A DNA stretch of 64,000 bases. Source: an uncultured Alphaproteobacteria bacterium. GTDB lineage: Bacteria; Pseudomonadota; Alphaproteobacteria; HIMB59; GCA-002718135. Below, piece after piece: positions 29,081-38,898 of the stretch (positions are counted from its first letter, which is position 1; every line of letters begins with the position of its first letter). Made by a program: the position numbers and the translations under genes. The stretch is from NCBI GenBank assembly GCA_902614395.1, contig CACMKW010000001.1, positions 28,489 through 92,488 on the forward strand, given 5' to 3'. A model generated the notes under the pieces. The model worked only from the letters and a program-made list of their open reading frames with translations. It made no database searches and was not told where the DNA came from.

Positions 29081-30763
29081 ATGAGATATTTTTTATCTTT
29101 TATTTTTTTTATTTTTACATCATTTGCGACATATCCTGTTTTTACTAATACTGGTAATTATATTGTTTATGAGACAGGTTTAGTTATTCCGCCTGGTGCA
29201 GAAAATATTTCATTTAATTTTGTTGGAATTGAAATTGAAAATGAAATCGAAGACATGATCGAGCTTCGTAAAAATTTATTTACATCAAAAATTTTTAAAA
29301 CAATAACATTAAAAGATTTTTATAATTTACTGATTGCATTAGAACAATTGTACGTCTTAAATGGATATTTTTTAACGCGATTTATTGTTCCTCCTCAAAC
29401 GATCGAACAAAATACCAAAATAAAAGCGATCGTTTTTCCTGGTAAAATTGAGTCAATTGATTACTCGCAATTAGATAAACGTATTTCTAAGCCAATAAAA
29501 AAATATTTTGAAAAACTTGTCGGTATTAAAGGATTAGAATATCCCGTCATTGAAAAATCGATCATTAAATCAAGAGAATTACCAGGTGTTGAATTAGAAA
29601 CAACAATCAAGGCAGGAGAGGAACCTGGAACTTCTTCATTGCAATTAAATGCTGAACACAAATTAGTAAATGGTTATTTTACCTACTCAAATGGATTATC
29701 TGAAACAGCTGGAAAAGATCAGCTTACCTCTTACTTTAGTCTTAATAGTCCTTTTGGTTACGGTGAAAATCTTTATGCAGCCTACGTCTTAGATCCTGAA
29801 AATAGTGTTAATGTTCCAATAGATGATACAGAAATAATTAAACGAACAGATTTTCGAGAAGCATATCTTGTTGGTGGTAAAGTTCCAATTTTTGCCTCAG
29901 ACTTTTCCGTCTTTGGCGCTGTTAATGAGTCTTATTCAGAACCTAACGGTTTAAACAAAAAAGGGGAATTCAAAAAAATTAACTTTGGTCTTGAATATCA
30001 AATAAAAAATACAAGGCTCTTAAAAAATAACCTTTCATTAGATTGGCAATGGATTAAGGAAAGAGAATATCGAACATTATCTTTCAATACAAATGATACC
30101 TTTTATGATGAATACAACGCTTTAGAGTTAAAATATACGACCACTAACTTATCTTTTTTAGATTCTTTCTCTCTTAAAGGTAGTTCAACGCTAAAGTTTG
30201 GTACTCCTATCTATACAAACAAAACATCTGATACAAAAACGTTATCCCGTGTTGGTTCCACTTTAAATTTTATAAAATGGAATAGTGATATTAATTTGGA
30301 TAGGCAAATATTTAGAAATTATTTATTGAATACACGTTTTGTTTTTCAAAAACTTGTAAGCGACAGGGGGTTAATTAACTCGGAACAAATAAATATAACA
30401 GGACCAGGCCAAATGTCTGGTTTTGAATCAGGTAATATGTCTGGTGATCAAGGTTTCTTTCTGCGAACGGAATTGAGCAGACCTTTTTATCCTTTTTTAG
30501 AAGGGGAAGAAGATAAAAGGGAAGAGTCTATACGTATTGAACCATATATTCATCTTGGTGTTGGTGCTACCTACTACAAAAGACCAGCCTCAGGTGAGTT
30601 TAGCCGAACAGAAGTGGCAAGTGGAGGGTACGGTGTTAAATTAAAAATTCCTCTTAATTCTAATAGTCTAGATATTAGTTTTGAAGTAGCAGAAGCTGAT
30701 AAAAGTGTTGAGGGAACTACTTCTAGACCAGTGTATTTACTCAATGCCACATTTTCATTCTAA
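29081..30763 (+). CDS. ShlB/FhaC/HecB family two-partner secretion transporter (TpsB)
   Basis: N-terminal POTRA-like region (LLIALEQLYVLNGYFLTRFIVPPQTI...IKAIVFPGKIESIDY), C-terminal barrel ending in Phe; starts directly after the tpsA2 stop codon. Confidence 0.9.
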   Translation: MRYFLSFIFFIFTSFATYPVFTNTGNYIVYETGLVIPPGAENISFNFVGIEIENEIEDMIELRKNLFTSKIFKTITLKDFYNLLIALEQLYVLNGYFLTRFIVPPQTIEQNTKIKAIVFPGKIESIDYSQLDKRISKPIKKYFEKLVGIKGLEYPVIEKSIIKSRELPGVELETTIKAGEEPGTSSLQLNAEHKLVNGYFTYSNGLSETAGKDQLTSYFSLNSPFGYGENLYAAYVLDPENSVNVPIDDTEIIKRTDFREAYLVGGKVPIFASDFSVFGAVNESYSEPNGLNKKGEFKKINFGLEYQIKNTRLLKNNLSLDWQWIKEREYRTLSFNTNDTFYDEYNALELKYTTTNLSFLDSFSLKGSSTLKFGTPIYTNKTSDTKTLSRVGSTLNFIKWNSDINLDRQIFRNYLLNTRFVFQKLVSDRGLINSEQINITGPGQMSGFESGNMSGDQGFFLRTELSRPFYPFLEGEEDKREESIRIEPYIHLGVGATYYKRPASGEFSRTEVASGGYGVKLKIPLNSNSLDISFEVAEADKSVEGTTSRPVYLLNATFSF

Positions 30764-30769
30764 AAATTT

Positions 30770-32089
30770 ATGATAAAAAGATCTCATATAATGAAAATAT
30801 TTACGATAATTATCTTCAAGATCATAATTTTTTACTCAACCTTTGTGAGTGCAGAAGTAAAAATTGCAGCCCTTTATGCAGAAAGTGGTCCTGTTAGTGA
30901 AATTGCTGAAGCAATTGCAGAAGCAAAAAGAGTTGCTGTAGAAACCATTAATGCGGATGGGATTGGTATAGTAGGACGAGGTCTTATATCCGTAGACTCT
31001 ATTGATACAGGATGTGATCCTATTAAAACAGAAGATAGTTTAAATACCTATTTAAAAAATAATGATCCAGAAATCCTTTTAGGACCAACGTGTTCAACAA
31101 GTGCTGTTAAAGTTATTGAACAAGCAACTATTCCAGACAATATTTTAACGATCTCATCTTCTGCTAGTTACCCGTTACTTTCAACAATTGAAGATAATGA
31201 TTTATTTTTTAGAACTATTCCATCTGATATTCAACAATCAACATCTATTGCTAATTATCTTCTATCTAAAAATATTAGAGAAATAATTCTTCTTTACGGT
31301 GATGATAATTATAATTCTACACTGGCTCAAAATTTTTTAAAAGTTTATACCGAACAAGAAGGTATAGTGTTATTCAATACTTTACTGACAGATAAGACAC
31401 TGATCAATCAAAACTTCATTAATACATTTGTTGATATTGCTATAGATAATAATCAACCTGGTTTAGTCATGTTCCTTCACGGAAATGAACGAACAGTTAA
31501 TTTATTAGAACAATTTACCAATACTGTTTTAAGTAGATTACAAGAACTAGAAACTTCAGGCATTTTTAAACATCATTACGGTTCTGATAGTATGTTAACG
31601 AATGAAGTTAAAGATTTAATCTATTCCTATATTCCAATCCAGTTAAATAAAAATACAACTATTGTTGCCCAAGCAACTTCGCAAAGTTCAGAAGAATTTC
31701 AAACATACGCAAATATAATGTTGAACGCAGGCGTTAATCCTAATTCTCCTTATTCCGCTATTAGTTTTGATACAATGATGTTAGCTGCTTTGGCACTACA
31801 GCATCAGGCACATAATAATATTTCTAAGGAAGATTTATCAAAAAGTTTAGTAAGCGTTGCTAATCCACCAGGAATTAAAATGGGACCTGGAAGTTGGGAA
31901 GCCGCAAGAGCTTTACTTCTCCGCGGTGTTGAAATTAATTATGAGGGTGTTTCTGGATCGCTAGACTTTGATATTAACGGTGATGTGGAAGGTATGTATT
32001 CTTTAAACCAAGTTACGGAAGATAATCTTTGGTCAGTTGAGCGTTTAGAAAAACTTCACCCTTTTGAGCCAAGAATTATAATTGATTAA
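30770..32089 (+). CDS. Periplasmic ligand-binding protein, LivK/branched-chain amino acid ABC substrate-binding type
   Basis: Signal peptide; VKIAALYAESGPVSEIAEAIAEAKRVAVETINADG...LGPTCSTSAVKVIEQATIPDNILTISSSASYP...DNDLFFRTIPSDIQQ. Confidence 0.8.
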   Translation: MIKRSHIMKIFTIIIFKIIIFYSTFVSAEVKIAALYAESGPVSEIAEAIAEAKRVAVETINADGIGIVGRGLISVDSIDTGCDPIKTEDSLNTYLKNNDPEILLGPTCSTSAVKVIEQATIPDNILTISSSASYPLLSTIEDNDLFFRTIPSDIQQSTSIANYLLSKNIREIILLYGDDNYNSTLAQNFLKVYTEQEGIVLFNTLLTDKTLINQNFINTFVDIAIDNNQPGLVMFLHGNERTVNLLEQFTNTVLSRLQELETSGIFKHHYGSDSMLTNEVKDLIYSYIPIQLNKNTTIVAQATSQSSEEFQTYANIMLNAGVNPNSPYSAISFDTMMLAALALQHQAHNNISKEDLSKSLVSVANPPGIKMGPGSWEAARALLLRGVEINYEGVSGSLDFDINGDVEGMYSLNQVTEDNLWSVERLEKLHPFEPRIIID

Positions 32090-32630
32090 TAAATTAATTA
32101 TTATTCTACTTACTTTTTTTTATTCTTTATCAGGTAACGCTAATTCAGATTATGTAGAGCTATTAAAACAAAACAATAAATTAATATTTATTCGACATGC
32201 ATTAGCTCCTGGTAATGGAGATCCTGATAATTTTGATATTATTGATTGTTCTACTCAGCGGAATCTTAATAGTGTTGGTAGAGAACAATCTATTGAACTA
32301 GGAAATTTTTTTGACACAAATAATATTTCTATAGATTTAGTTTTATCTAGTGAATGGTGTCGTTGTAAAGAAACAGCAAATCTAGCATTCAAAAAATTTG
32401 AAACGTTTAATGCTCTTAATTCTTTTTATGATCCAAAATTTTATAAAAATAAAGAGCCACAACTAGAAAAATTAATTAATTTTATAAACAATTTAGAAAA
32501 TGAAGGTAATATAGTATTTGTTACACACTACGTAGTAATCGCTGCTATCCTTGGTCAGGCAGTAACTTCCGGTGAAATATTAATAGCTGATCGAAATCTT
32601 AATGTCGTTGGAAGAATAAAAGATTATTAA
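32082..32630 (+). CDS. Exported histidine phosphatase family protein
   Basis: Signal-like N-terminus; NKLIFIRHALAPGNGDP (RHG-like), LNSVGREQSIELGNFF, LSSEWCRCKETA, IVFVTHYVV; TTG start. Confidence 0.85.
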   Translation: MINKLIIILLTFFYSLSGNANSDYVELLKQNNKLIFIRHALAPGNGDPDNFDIIDCSTQRNLNSVGREQSIELGNFFDTNNISIDLVLSSEWCRCKETANLAFKKFETFNALNSFYDPKFYKNKEPQLEKLINFINNLENEGNIVFVTHYVVIAAILGQAVTSGEILIADRNLNVVGRIKDY

Positions 32631-33697
32631 TTTAGTTTATCTTTACGGTAATTAGATCGTATTTCATCTAGAAGGATTGATTTAGACTTATCTTTTACAT
32701 GCCAAAAATCCCATCCATTACAACTTGGTAGTCCTTGTATTTTTGCTCCCATTTGATGAATGGAACCTGTTAAGTCTTTTATTTTAAGTGTTCCATCAAT
32801 ACTAACGGTTGCTTTAAAGCGTTCTTTTTTATCTGTTAATACGGCACCGGGCGGAATAATTCCTTGCTCAACCAATTCACCAAATGGAACTTTTGGTAAT
32901 TCTTTTCTACTTTTTGCAATAGTGACAACATCTTCTTTTAATACTTTTGTTTTCTTCAATCGTTCTTTTGATAGTTTAACGTAGTCCTCATCTTTTTCTA
33001 TACCAATAAAGTTACGTTGTAATTTTTTTGCAACAACAGCAGTTGTCCCACTTCCTGAAAAGGGATCAAGAACAAGATCATCTTTATTTGTCGAGGCTAA
33101 TAAAATTCGGTAGAGGAGAGCTTCTGGTTTTTGTGTTGGGTGTGATCGTTGATTGTTATCTTTACGTAATCGTTCTTTGCCTGAACAAATAGGAATATAC
33201 CAGTCACTGCGCATTTGTTTTCCTTCATTTAGTTCTTTGAGATTTTGATAGTTAAATGTGTATTTCGCTTCTCTTGATGTTGTGCACCACAATAATGTTT
33301 CATGGGCATTTGTAAAACGTGTACCACGAAAATTTGGCATTGGATTTGTTTTATGCCAAATAATATCATTTAAAATCCACAGACCTTCATTTTGAATTGT
33401 GGAACCTACTCGTAAAATATTATGATAACTACCTATCACCCAAAGAGCACCACCTTTTTTTAACACTCTTTTACATTCACTAAGCCACGCATTGGTAAAT
33501 TGATCATATTCTTTATACGTACTAAATTTATCCCAATCTTGTGTAACAGCTTCGACGGTTGTTTGATCAGGTCTGTATAAAGTATCTTTTAATTGAAGAT
33601 TATAGGGTGGGTCAGCAAAAATAAGATCAACAGAATGATCTTTTAGTTTTTTCATTTCCTTAATTGAATCGCCTAAAATGATCTGATTTTTCTTCAT
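32627..33697 (-). CDS. ccrM: CcrM-type adenine-N6 DNA methyltransferase (predicted GANTC)
   Basis: DLIFADPPYNLQL (DPPY), SHPTQKPEALLYRILLASTNKDDLVLDPFSGSGTTAVVAKKL, C-terminal GSIHQMGAKIQGLPSCNGWDFWHV typical of CcrM. Confidence 0.93.
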   Translation of the reverse strand: MKKNQIILGDSIKEMKKLKDHSVDLIFADPPYNLQLKDTLYRPDQTTVEAVTQDWDKFSTYKEYDQFTNAWLSECKRVLKKGGALWVIGSYHNILRVGSTIQNEGLWILNDIIWHKTNPMPNFRGTRFTNAHETLLWCTTSREAKYTFNYQNLKELNEGKQMRSDWYIPICSGKERLRKDNNQRSHPTQKPEALLYRILLASTNKDDLVLDPFSGSGTTAVVAKKLQRNFIGIEKDEDYVKLSKERLKKTKVLKEDVVTIAKSRKELPKVPFGELVEQGIIPPGAVLTDKKERFKATVSIDGTLKIKDLTGSIHQMGAKIQGLPSCNGWDFWHVKDKSKSILLDEIRSNYRKDKLN

Positions 33698-33800
33698 AAT
33701 TGATAAAAAGAATCTTTAAGCAGATATGGAATCAGGTCAATTGAGTTATCAACAGGGGGAATCTTTAGGTAGGGATAACCATTAAATTTGGCTAAAAACA

Positions 33801-33825
33801 TAAAAAAAGGGGTCCGTAGACCCCT
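33801..33825 (-). terminator. Rho-independent terminator downstream of rnhB (minus strand)
   Basis: Perfect 7-bp stem AGGGGTC-CGTA-GACCCCT (33808-33825); on the minus strand it is followed by a T tract (plus strand aaaaaaa at 33802-33808). Confidence 0.7.
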
Positions 33826-33949
33826 AGAATAGTTCATCAAATGGGAGGAATGATGAAATCTAATTTATATTTAATATTTGTCGCATCTTTTTGAAGCATA
33901 ATAAAATAATATTTGTTATGCAGAATTTGCATGGATAAATTTCAGTAAT

Positions 33950-34564
33950 TTATTTTTTTAAAATGGATTTAATTGGTTCAAAAGATTTTCGGTGAAAATT
34001 AGTTATACCGTGTTTGCGTATTGCATCAATATGTTTTTGAGTTCCGTATCCCGCATTTTTTTTCCAATCATAAACTTTAAATTTAGCATCAAGTATACTC
34101 ATTAGTCGATCACGGTGAACTTTTGCAATAATAGATGCACTTGCAATAGATAAAGATTTTTTATCACCACCTATAATAGATTTTTCATTTTGATAATGTA
34201 ATGAAAAGTTTCCATCAATAATAAGATGGGGATTCTCAAAATTAAATTTATTTATTACTCTTTTCATCGATAATTTTGTTGCTTCTAGAATGTTAATAGT
34301 ATCGATTTCTTCTACACTTGCATAACCTAAGTAATATTGAAGTTTTCTTTCTTTTTGTAATTTTTTAAAAAATATAAATAATTTTTCTCTCTGTTTTGCT
34401 GTATGTTTTTTTGAATCAGTTATGGGTATTTCTGAGTCTAAATCATCATAATTAGAATAATAACATCCACAACTCACCACAGGGCCCGCCAATGGACCTC
34501 TGCCAACTTCATCTAAACCAATTACAGGTCCATCAATTGATTTCTCTATAGAAAAATCAGTCAC
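33950..34564 (-). CDS. rnhB: Ribonuclease HII
   Basis: GPVIGLDEVGRGPLAGPVVSCGC, ITDSKKHTAKQRE, ASIIAKVHRDR. Confidence 0.95.
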   Translation of the reverse strand: MTDFSIEKSIDGPVIGLDEVGRGPLAGPVVSCGCYYSNYDDLDSEIPITDSKKHTAKQREKLFIFFKKLQKERKLQYYLGYASVEEIDTINILEATKLSMKRVINKFNFENPHLIIDGNFSLHYQNEKSIIGGDKKSLSIASASIIAKVHRDRLMSILDAKFKVYDWKKNAGYGTQKHIDAIRKHGITNFHRKSFEPIKSILKK

Positions 34565-35091
34565 TATTTTTCATTTAATCTTGGCATGATTTCAACAAAA
34601 TTACAGGGCTTATGCCTAATGTCTAATTGATATTGTAAAATTTCATCCCAGCCATCCTTGCATGCACCTGTTGATCCAGGTAAACAAAAAACATAGGTGC
34701 TATTTATTAAAGCCGCGACTGCACGTGATTGAATAGCCGATGTACCAATTTTTTCAAAACTCACTTGTCGAAATAATTCCCCAAATCCATCAATTTGTTT
34801 ACTGGCAATTGCGTTTACAGCTTCTGGTGTTGTATCTCTTCCTGTTAACCCAGTACCACCAGTTGTAATGATACAATCAATTTCTTCTTCTTTTGACATT
34901 GCATCTAAAGTATCTTTTATTTGAGAAACATCATCTGGTATAATTGTTCTTTTAATCATATTATGACCTGCATCAGTAATTCGTTTTTCTAATGTATCTC
35001 CAGATGTATCATTCTCTTTAGTCCTTGAATCTGAAATTGTAATAACAGCTATGTTTATAGGAACAAAATCTAAAGAAGTATCAATTGGCAT
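34564..35091 (-). CDS. moaB: Molybdenum cofactor biosynthesis protein B (MogA/MoaB family)
   Basis: INIAVITISDSRTKENDTSGDTL, IDCIITTGGTGLTGRDTTPEAV, FCLPGSTGACKDGWDEIL. Confidence 0.93.
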   Translation of the reverse strand: MPIDTSLDFVPINIAVITISDSRTKENDTSGDTLEKRITDAGHNMIKRTIIPDDVSQIKDTLDAMSKEEEIDCIITTGGTGLTGRDTTPEAVNAIASKQIDGFGELFRQVSFEKIGTSAIQSRAVAALINSTYVFCLPGSTGACKDGWDEILQYQLDIRHKPCNFVEIMPRLNEK

Positions 35092-35097
35092 AACCTA

Positions 35098-36840
35098 TTA
35101 ATAGAGTGGATCATTTCCATTTGCCAGCATTTTTAAGGAATGCATTTCCTTATTATTTTTATTTTGGTAAATCCAATATTTAGTTAAAATCTTTTCAATG
35201 AACCACCGTGTTTCTCTTGACGGAATACTTTCCATAAAAAAGAGTGAGTCTTCCATATAGTTTGTTTCATTTTTCCATTTTTGTAAATTCCCTGGACCAC
35301 CATTGTAAGCTGCTGCTAAAAATATAAGATTTCTTGAAACTTGTTCTAGATCAAGAAGATACGTAAGGTATTCTTGCCCAACCTCTAAATTTATTTCTGG
35401 ATTTTTAAGAATATTACTATTGCTTTGTTTAACGTCTTTACTTTTTGTAATAAATTTAGCTGTTGAAGGCAATACCTGCATTAAACCTATAGCACCGTCT
35501 TTACTTTTAGCTTTAATATTAAACATAGATTCTTGATGCATAAAGGCGTGGAGTAATTCTTTTTCTAATTTGAAACCATCTCTTGGTTTCCAGATACTTG
35601 TTGGGTAATAGAGGTAGGTTGGAACATCCATTCCAAAATTTTCGAGCTTATTCACAATTTTTAATTGTGTATAGGCAAGATCGAAATTTTCAGCAATTTG
35701 AATAGACTCCTTTGCTATTTCTTTATTTAAAATGGAATTAATATGAACAATTTCCTTTTCTAATTCATCGGCAAATCCAACTTGTATCAATGTCTGTATT
35801 CTTTTTCCTGCAGGAATATTTAAAATAGTGCTATTATTTTTATTAAGATCAGTATGTTCTACCCATTCTATTTTTTTATCGACGCCCAAAATTTCAAGTG
35901 CAAGCATTCCATAAAAACTATTTGGATTATTTGATGCTCTCTTTAACCAAAAATTGATATCATCATAGCGACCAAGTTTTGCATATGATCTAGCTGTCCA
36001 AAAACTACCTGATGTTTGATGCCACGCATCATCTTTTAAACTTATCGAAAAAAGAGAAAAATATTTTGCAGCATCTTCATACTTTTCTAATCTCCAAGAG
36101 CACAGACCAGCGGTCCAAGCTGCATACGGGACATATTTTGCTGAATTAACAAGAGCTTCTGCAGCATATTGAATTGCCAAGTCATTTTTATTTGCTAAGA
36201 AATATCCTTTGGCAATTAATTCCTTTTGTTGATCTATTTCAACTTGATCTAATAATAGATCTACATCTCTTTGATTTAATAGCTGTACTGCCCCAGTTGG
36301 CCAACCATTGTTAACTCTTGATTTGATTCCATTAATTAATTTTCTTTTCTCAGCTTTTTGACTGTTTGATAGTTTTTTGGAACTTTTATATTTACTAGTT
36401 TTTTTACTTGTTACCTGCTCTGATTCTATACCAATAGGATTAGAGGGTTTTGTTGGACTTTTATAACCAGCTGGCATTCGTCTAATAGCTAATTTATAAA
36501 TTTGTTTAGCTTGAGGATGGTCGTTATATTTTTTGAGCCAATAATATAATTCTAAATACTTTGATCGATAACAATTAGGATGCAAAAATTTCTGAGCATA
36601 TATATGCCCAAGCAAAGATTTATTTTTAATTTTTAAAATAAAATTATTTGCACTTTTCCATTTGCATATTTCTTGAAATTTGTAAGCTTGTTGATAATTA
36701 TATACATCTTCATCACTTAGAACTTTTGATGAAAATATATTATCGTATTTGATAACAATATCTTGCTGATACGCAAAGATTTGTTTTGAAAAAATTACAA
36801 AGAAAAAAAAACAAATAATGAAAAATTTTTTGTTATTCAT
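35098..36840 (-). CDS. Soluble lytic murein transglycosylase
   Basis: C-terminal SLT domain LLHAFMHQESMFNIKAKSKDGAIGLMQVLPSTAKFI, NLEVGQEYLTYLLD, LAAAYNGGPGNLQKW. Confidence 0.92.
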   Translation of the reverse strand: MNNKKFFIICFFFFVIFSKQIFAYQQDIVIKYDNIFSSKVLSDEDVYNYQQAYKFQEICKWKSANNFILKIKNKSLLGHIYAQKFLHPNCYRSKYLELYYWLKKYNDHPQAKQIYKLAIRRMPAGYKSPTKPSNPIGIESEQVTSKKTSKYKSSKKLSNSQKAEKRKLINGIKSRVNNGWPTGAVQLLNQRDVDLLLDQVEIDQQKELIAKGYFLANKNDLAIQYAAEALVNSAKYVPYAAWTAGLCSWRLEKYEDAAKYFSLFSISLKDDAWHQTSGSFWTARSYAKLGRYDDINFWLKRASNNPNSFYGMLALEILGVDKKIEWVEHTDLNKNNSTILNIPAGKRIQTLIQVGFADELEKEIVHINSILNKEIAKESIQIAENFDLAYTQLKIVNKLENFGMDVPTYLYYPTSIWKPRDGFKLEKELLHAFMHQESMFNIKAKSKDGAIGLMQVLPSTAKFITKSKDVKQSNSNILKNPEINLEVGQEYLTYLLDLEQVSRNLIFLAAAYNGGPGNLQKWKNETNYMEDSLFFMESIPSRETRWFIEKILTKYWIYQNKNNKEMHSLKMLANGNDPLY

Positions 36841-37540
36841 TTTTCAATTTTTCTTGTAACATTTGTAAATCTTCCCAAGAATGTTTTTTATACTGAGGAG
36901 ATCGAAGTAAAAAAGCAGGATGATAGGACGCTATTGTAGGAATACCTTGTTCTAAGTTAAGTGATTTGTATTCATGCCATTTACCTCTGAGTTTTCCAAG
37001 TGCAAGAGGTGTTGATAAAATAGCTTTTGCTGCAACTCCGCCTAATAGGAAGATAAATTTAGGTTTAATAATATCAATTTGTCTTTGCAAAAAGGGTAAA
37101 TATTCTAAAATTTCATTATCATTAGGCGTTCTATTATCAGGTGGTCTCCAATTAACTACATTAGTAATATAAACGTCTTCTCGTTGCAAATTAATGGCCA
37201 AAAGCATTTTATTTAAAAGTTGTCCTGCTTTTCCAACAAATGGAATTCCTTGTAGATCCTCATCTCTACCTGGCGCTTCACCAATAAACATTACTTTCGC
37301 ATTTAAGTTACCATCATAAACTACTAATTTTTTTGCTGTTTTTTCTAGAGAAGATTTATGATCTTTTAAATCCTTTATAACTTCATCAATTTGAGTTTTT
37401 TTATCCTCAGTATCTTTGTTAAAATCAGATTGCTCTAATTTTTTCTCATTTTCAAACCAGTTTCTAGGAGAATCCTGAAGGAAGTAGTTAACCCCAGAAT
37501 TAATTATAAATTCTAAATTTTTTTTATTTGATTGATTCAT
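36833..37540 (-). CDS. Uracil-DNA glycosylase, family 4/5 type
   Basis: KVMFIGEAPGRDEDLQGIPFVGKAGQLLNKML, YITNVVNWRPPDNRTPNDNEI, SYHPAFLLRSPQYK. Confidence 0.92.
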   Translation of the reverse strand: MNQSNKKNLEFIINSGVNYFLQDSPRNWFENEKKLEQSDFNKDTEDKKTQIDEVIKDLKDHKSSLEKTAKKLVVYDGNLNAKVMFIGEAPGRDEDLQGIPFVGKAGQLLNKMLLAINLQREDVYITNVVNWRPPDNRTPNDNEILEYLPFLQRQIDIIKPKFIFLLGGVAAKAILSTPLALGKLRGKWHEYKSLNLEQGIPTIASYHPAFLLRSPQYKKHSWEDLQMLQEKLKNE

Positions 37541-37587
37541 GGAAAATTACAATTATCTATTCATAGTGTAACTCTACTATTTTTGAA

Positions 37588-38898
37588 ATGATTAATTTAA
37601 TTAAAAAACTACAAATTATCTCAATTATTTTAATAATTAACTCCAGTTCTTTTGCATTAACTAGTTCATCTTTTCTAATTTCTCAATCAGCTTATGAAAA
37701 TTATGATTATAGCTCGTCTCTTCTTAACTTTGATGTAGACGAAGTAAATCTATCAGAGGATAGTCTTTTGGATAAAGCTATCGCTGCCATAATTACCGAA
37801 GATATAGATTTAGCATCAGAAATTGCCAAAAATATTTTAATTGAGGATAAAAATAATGCTGAAGCTCTCATAATTACAGCTGCATCATTTTATAAAGAAG
37901 AAAAATTTAATAAAATTATCGAACTTAGAAAAAATTTAGAACAACCCAGTGAAGTACTAGAATTTATTTTTTTTTCAAATAATACACTTAAAGATATTAA
38001 TACTATAAGTAGGGCTCTTGTTGAGATTGTATCTTCTTCTTATTCGAATAATGAACAAAGACGTTTAAATTATAATTTTTTGTTATTTTATATATCTCTT
38101 GCAAAAATTATTGATCCTGAAAATGATAGAGCAATCATAATAAAAGCTGAGTTATTTGATCAGGTTGGTCAGCATAAAGTTGCAGTAGATATATACAAAC
38201 AAGTTAATAAAAATAATATTTTTTATCTTGATGCACAGAATAATCTTGCGCGTCATTACTTATTTAATACCTCTTACGAAGAAGCTGAAATACAAATAAG
38301 GTCTATTGTTGAAAATAATAATAATAATTATTCACTTAAACGAGTCCTTGCTGATTTTTATCGTTACAATAAAAAATTTGACTTAGCATTAAAAATTTAT
38401 GATGAAATGATTAAAGAAAATCAAGATGATCTTTGGAACATATATTACATGAGGGGTATTTGTTATGAAAGAAAAGATAACTGGGAACTTGCAGAAAAAG
38501 ATTTTTTAAAATCATTAGAACTGCAGCCAGGTACACCAAATGTATTAAATTATCTTGCATATGGCTGGGTTGAAAGAGATATCAAACTAGATCGTTCGTT
38601 AAAAATGTTAGAGGAAGCATATAAAGCTAACCCTGATAGTTTTTATATCATCGATAGTTTAGCGTGGGCTCATTTTAAAAAAAATAATCTTCGAGAGGCA
38701 GCAAGGTTAATGGAAAAAGTAATAGATATTGCCCCTGGTGAAGCAATATCTCTAGACCATCTTGGTGATATTTATTATGCTATGAATAGAAAAAGAGAAG
38801 CTATTCATTTTTGGCAACAAGCACTAGAATTGGCTGAACCAGAAGATGAAATAACTGAAGATGTTCAAAGCAAATTAGATAACATTAATGCTGGATAA
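37588..38898 (+). CDS. TPR-repeat exported protein
   Basis: Signal peptide and TPR units (NVLNYLAYGWVERDIKLDRSLKMLEEAYKANPDSFYIIDSLAWAHFKKNNLREAARLMEKVI). Confidence 0.85.
   Translation: MINLIKKLQIISIILIINSSSFALTSSSFLISQSAYENYDYSSSLLNFDVDEVNLSEDSLLDKAIAAIITEDIDLASEIAKNILIEDKNNAEALIITAASFYKEEKFNKIIELRKNLEQPSEVLEFIFFSNNTLKDINTISRALVEIVSSSYSNNEQRRLNYNFLLFYISLAKIIDPENDRAIIIKAELFDQVGQHKVAVDIYKQVNKNNIFYLDAQNNLARHYLFNTSYEEAEIQIRSIVENNNNNYSLKRVLADFYRYNKKFDLALKIYDEMIKENQDDLWNIYYMRGICYERKDNWELAEKDFLKSLELQPGTPNVLNYLAYGWVERDIKLDRSLKMLEEAYKANPDSFYIIDSLAWAHFKKNNLREAARLMEKVIDIAPGEAISLDHLGDIYYAMNRKREAIHFWQQALELAEPEDEITEDVQSKLDNINAG

Noticed and set aside
32627-33697. Restriction-modification system around the DNA methyltransferase
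   Set aside because: Sequence is CcrM-like, an orphan cell-cycle methyltransferase; no restriction endonuclease gene is adjacent.
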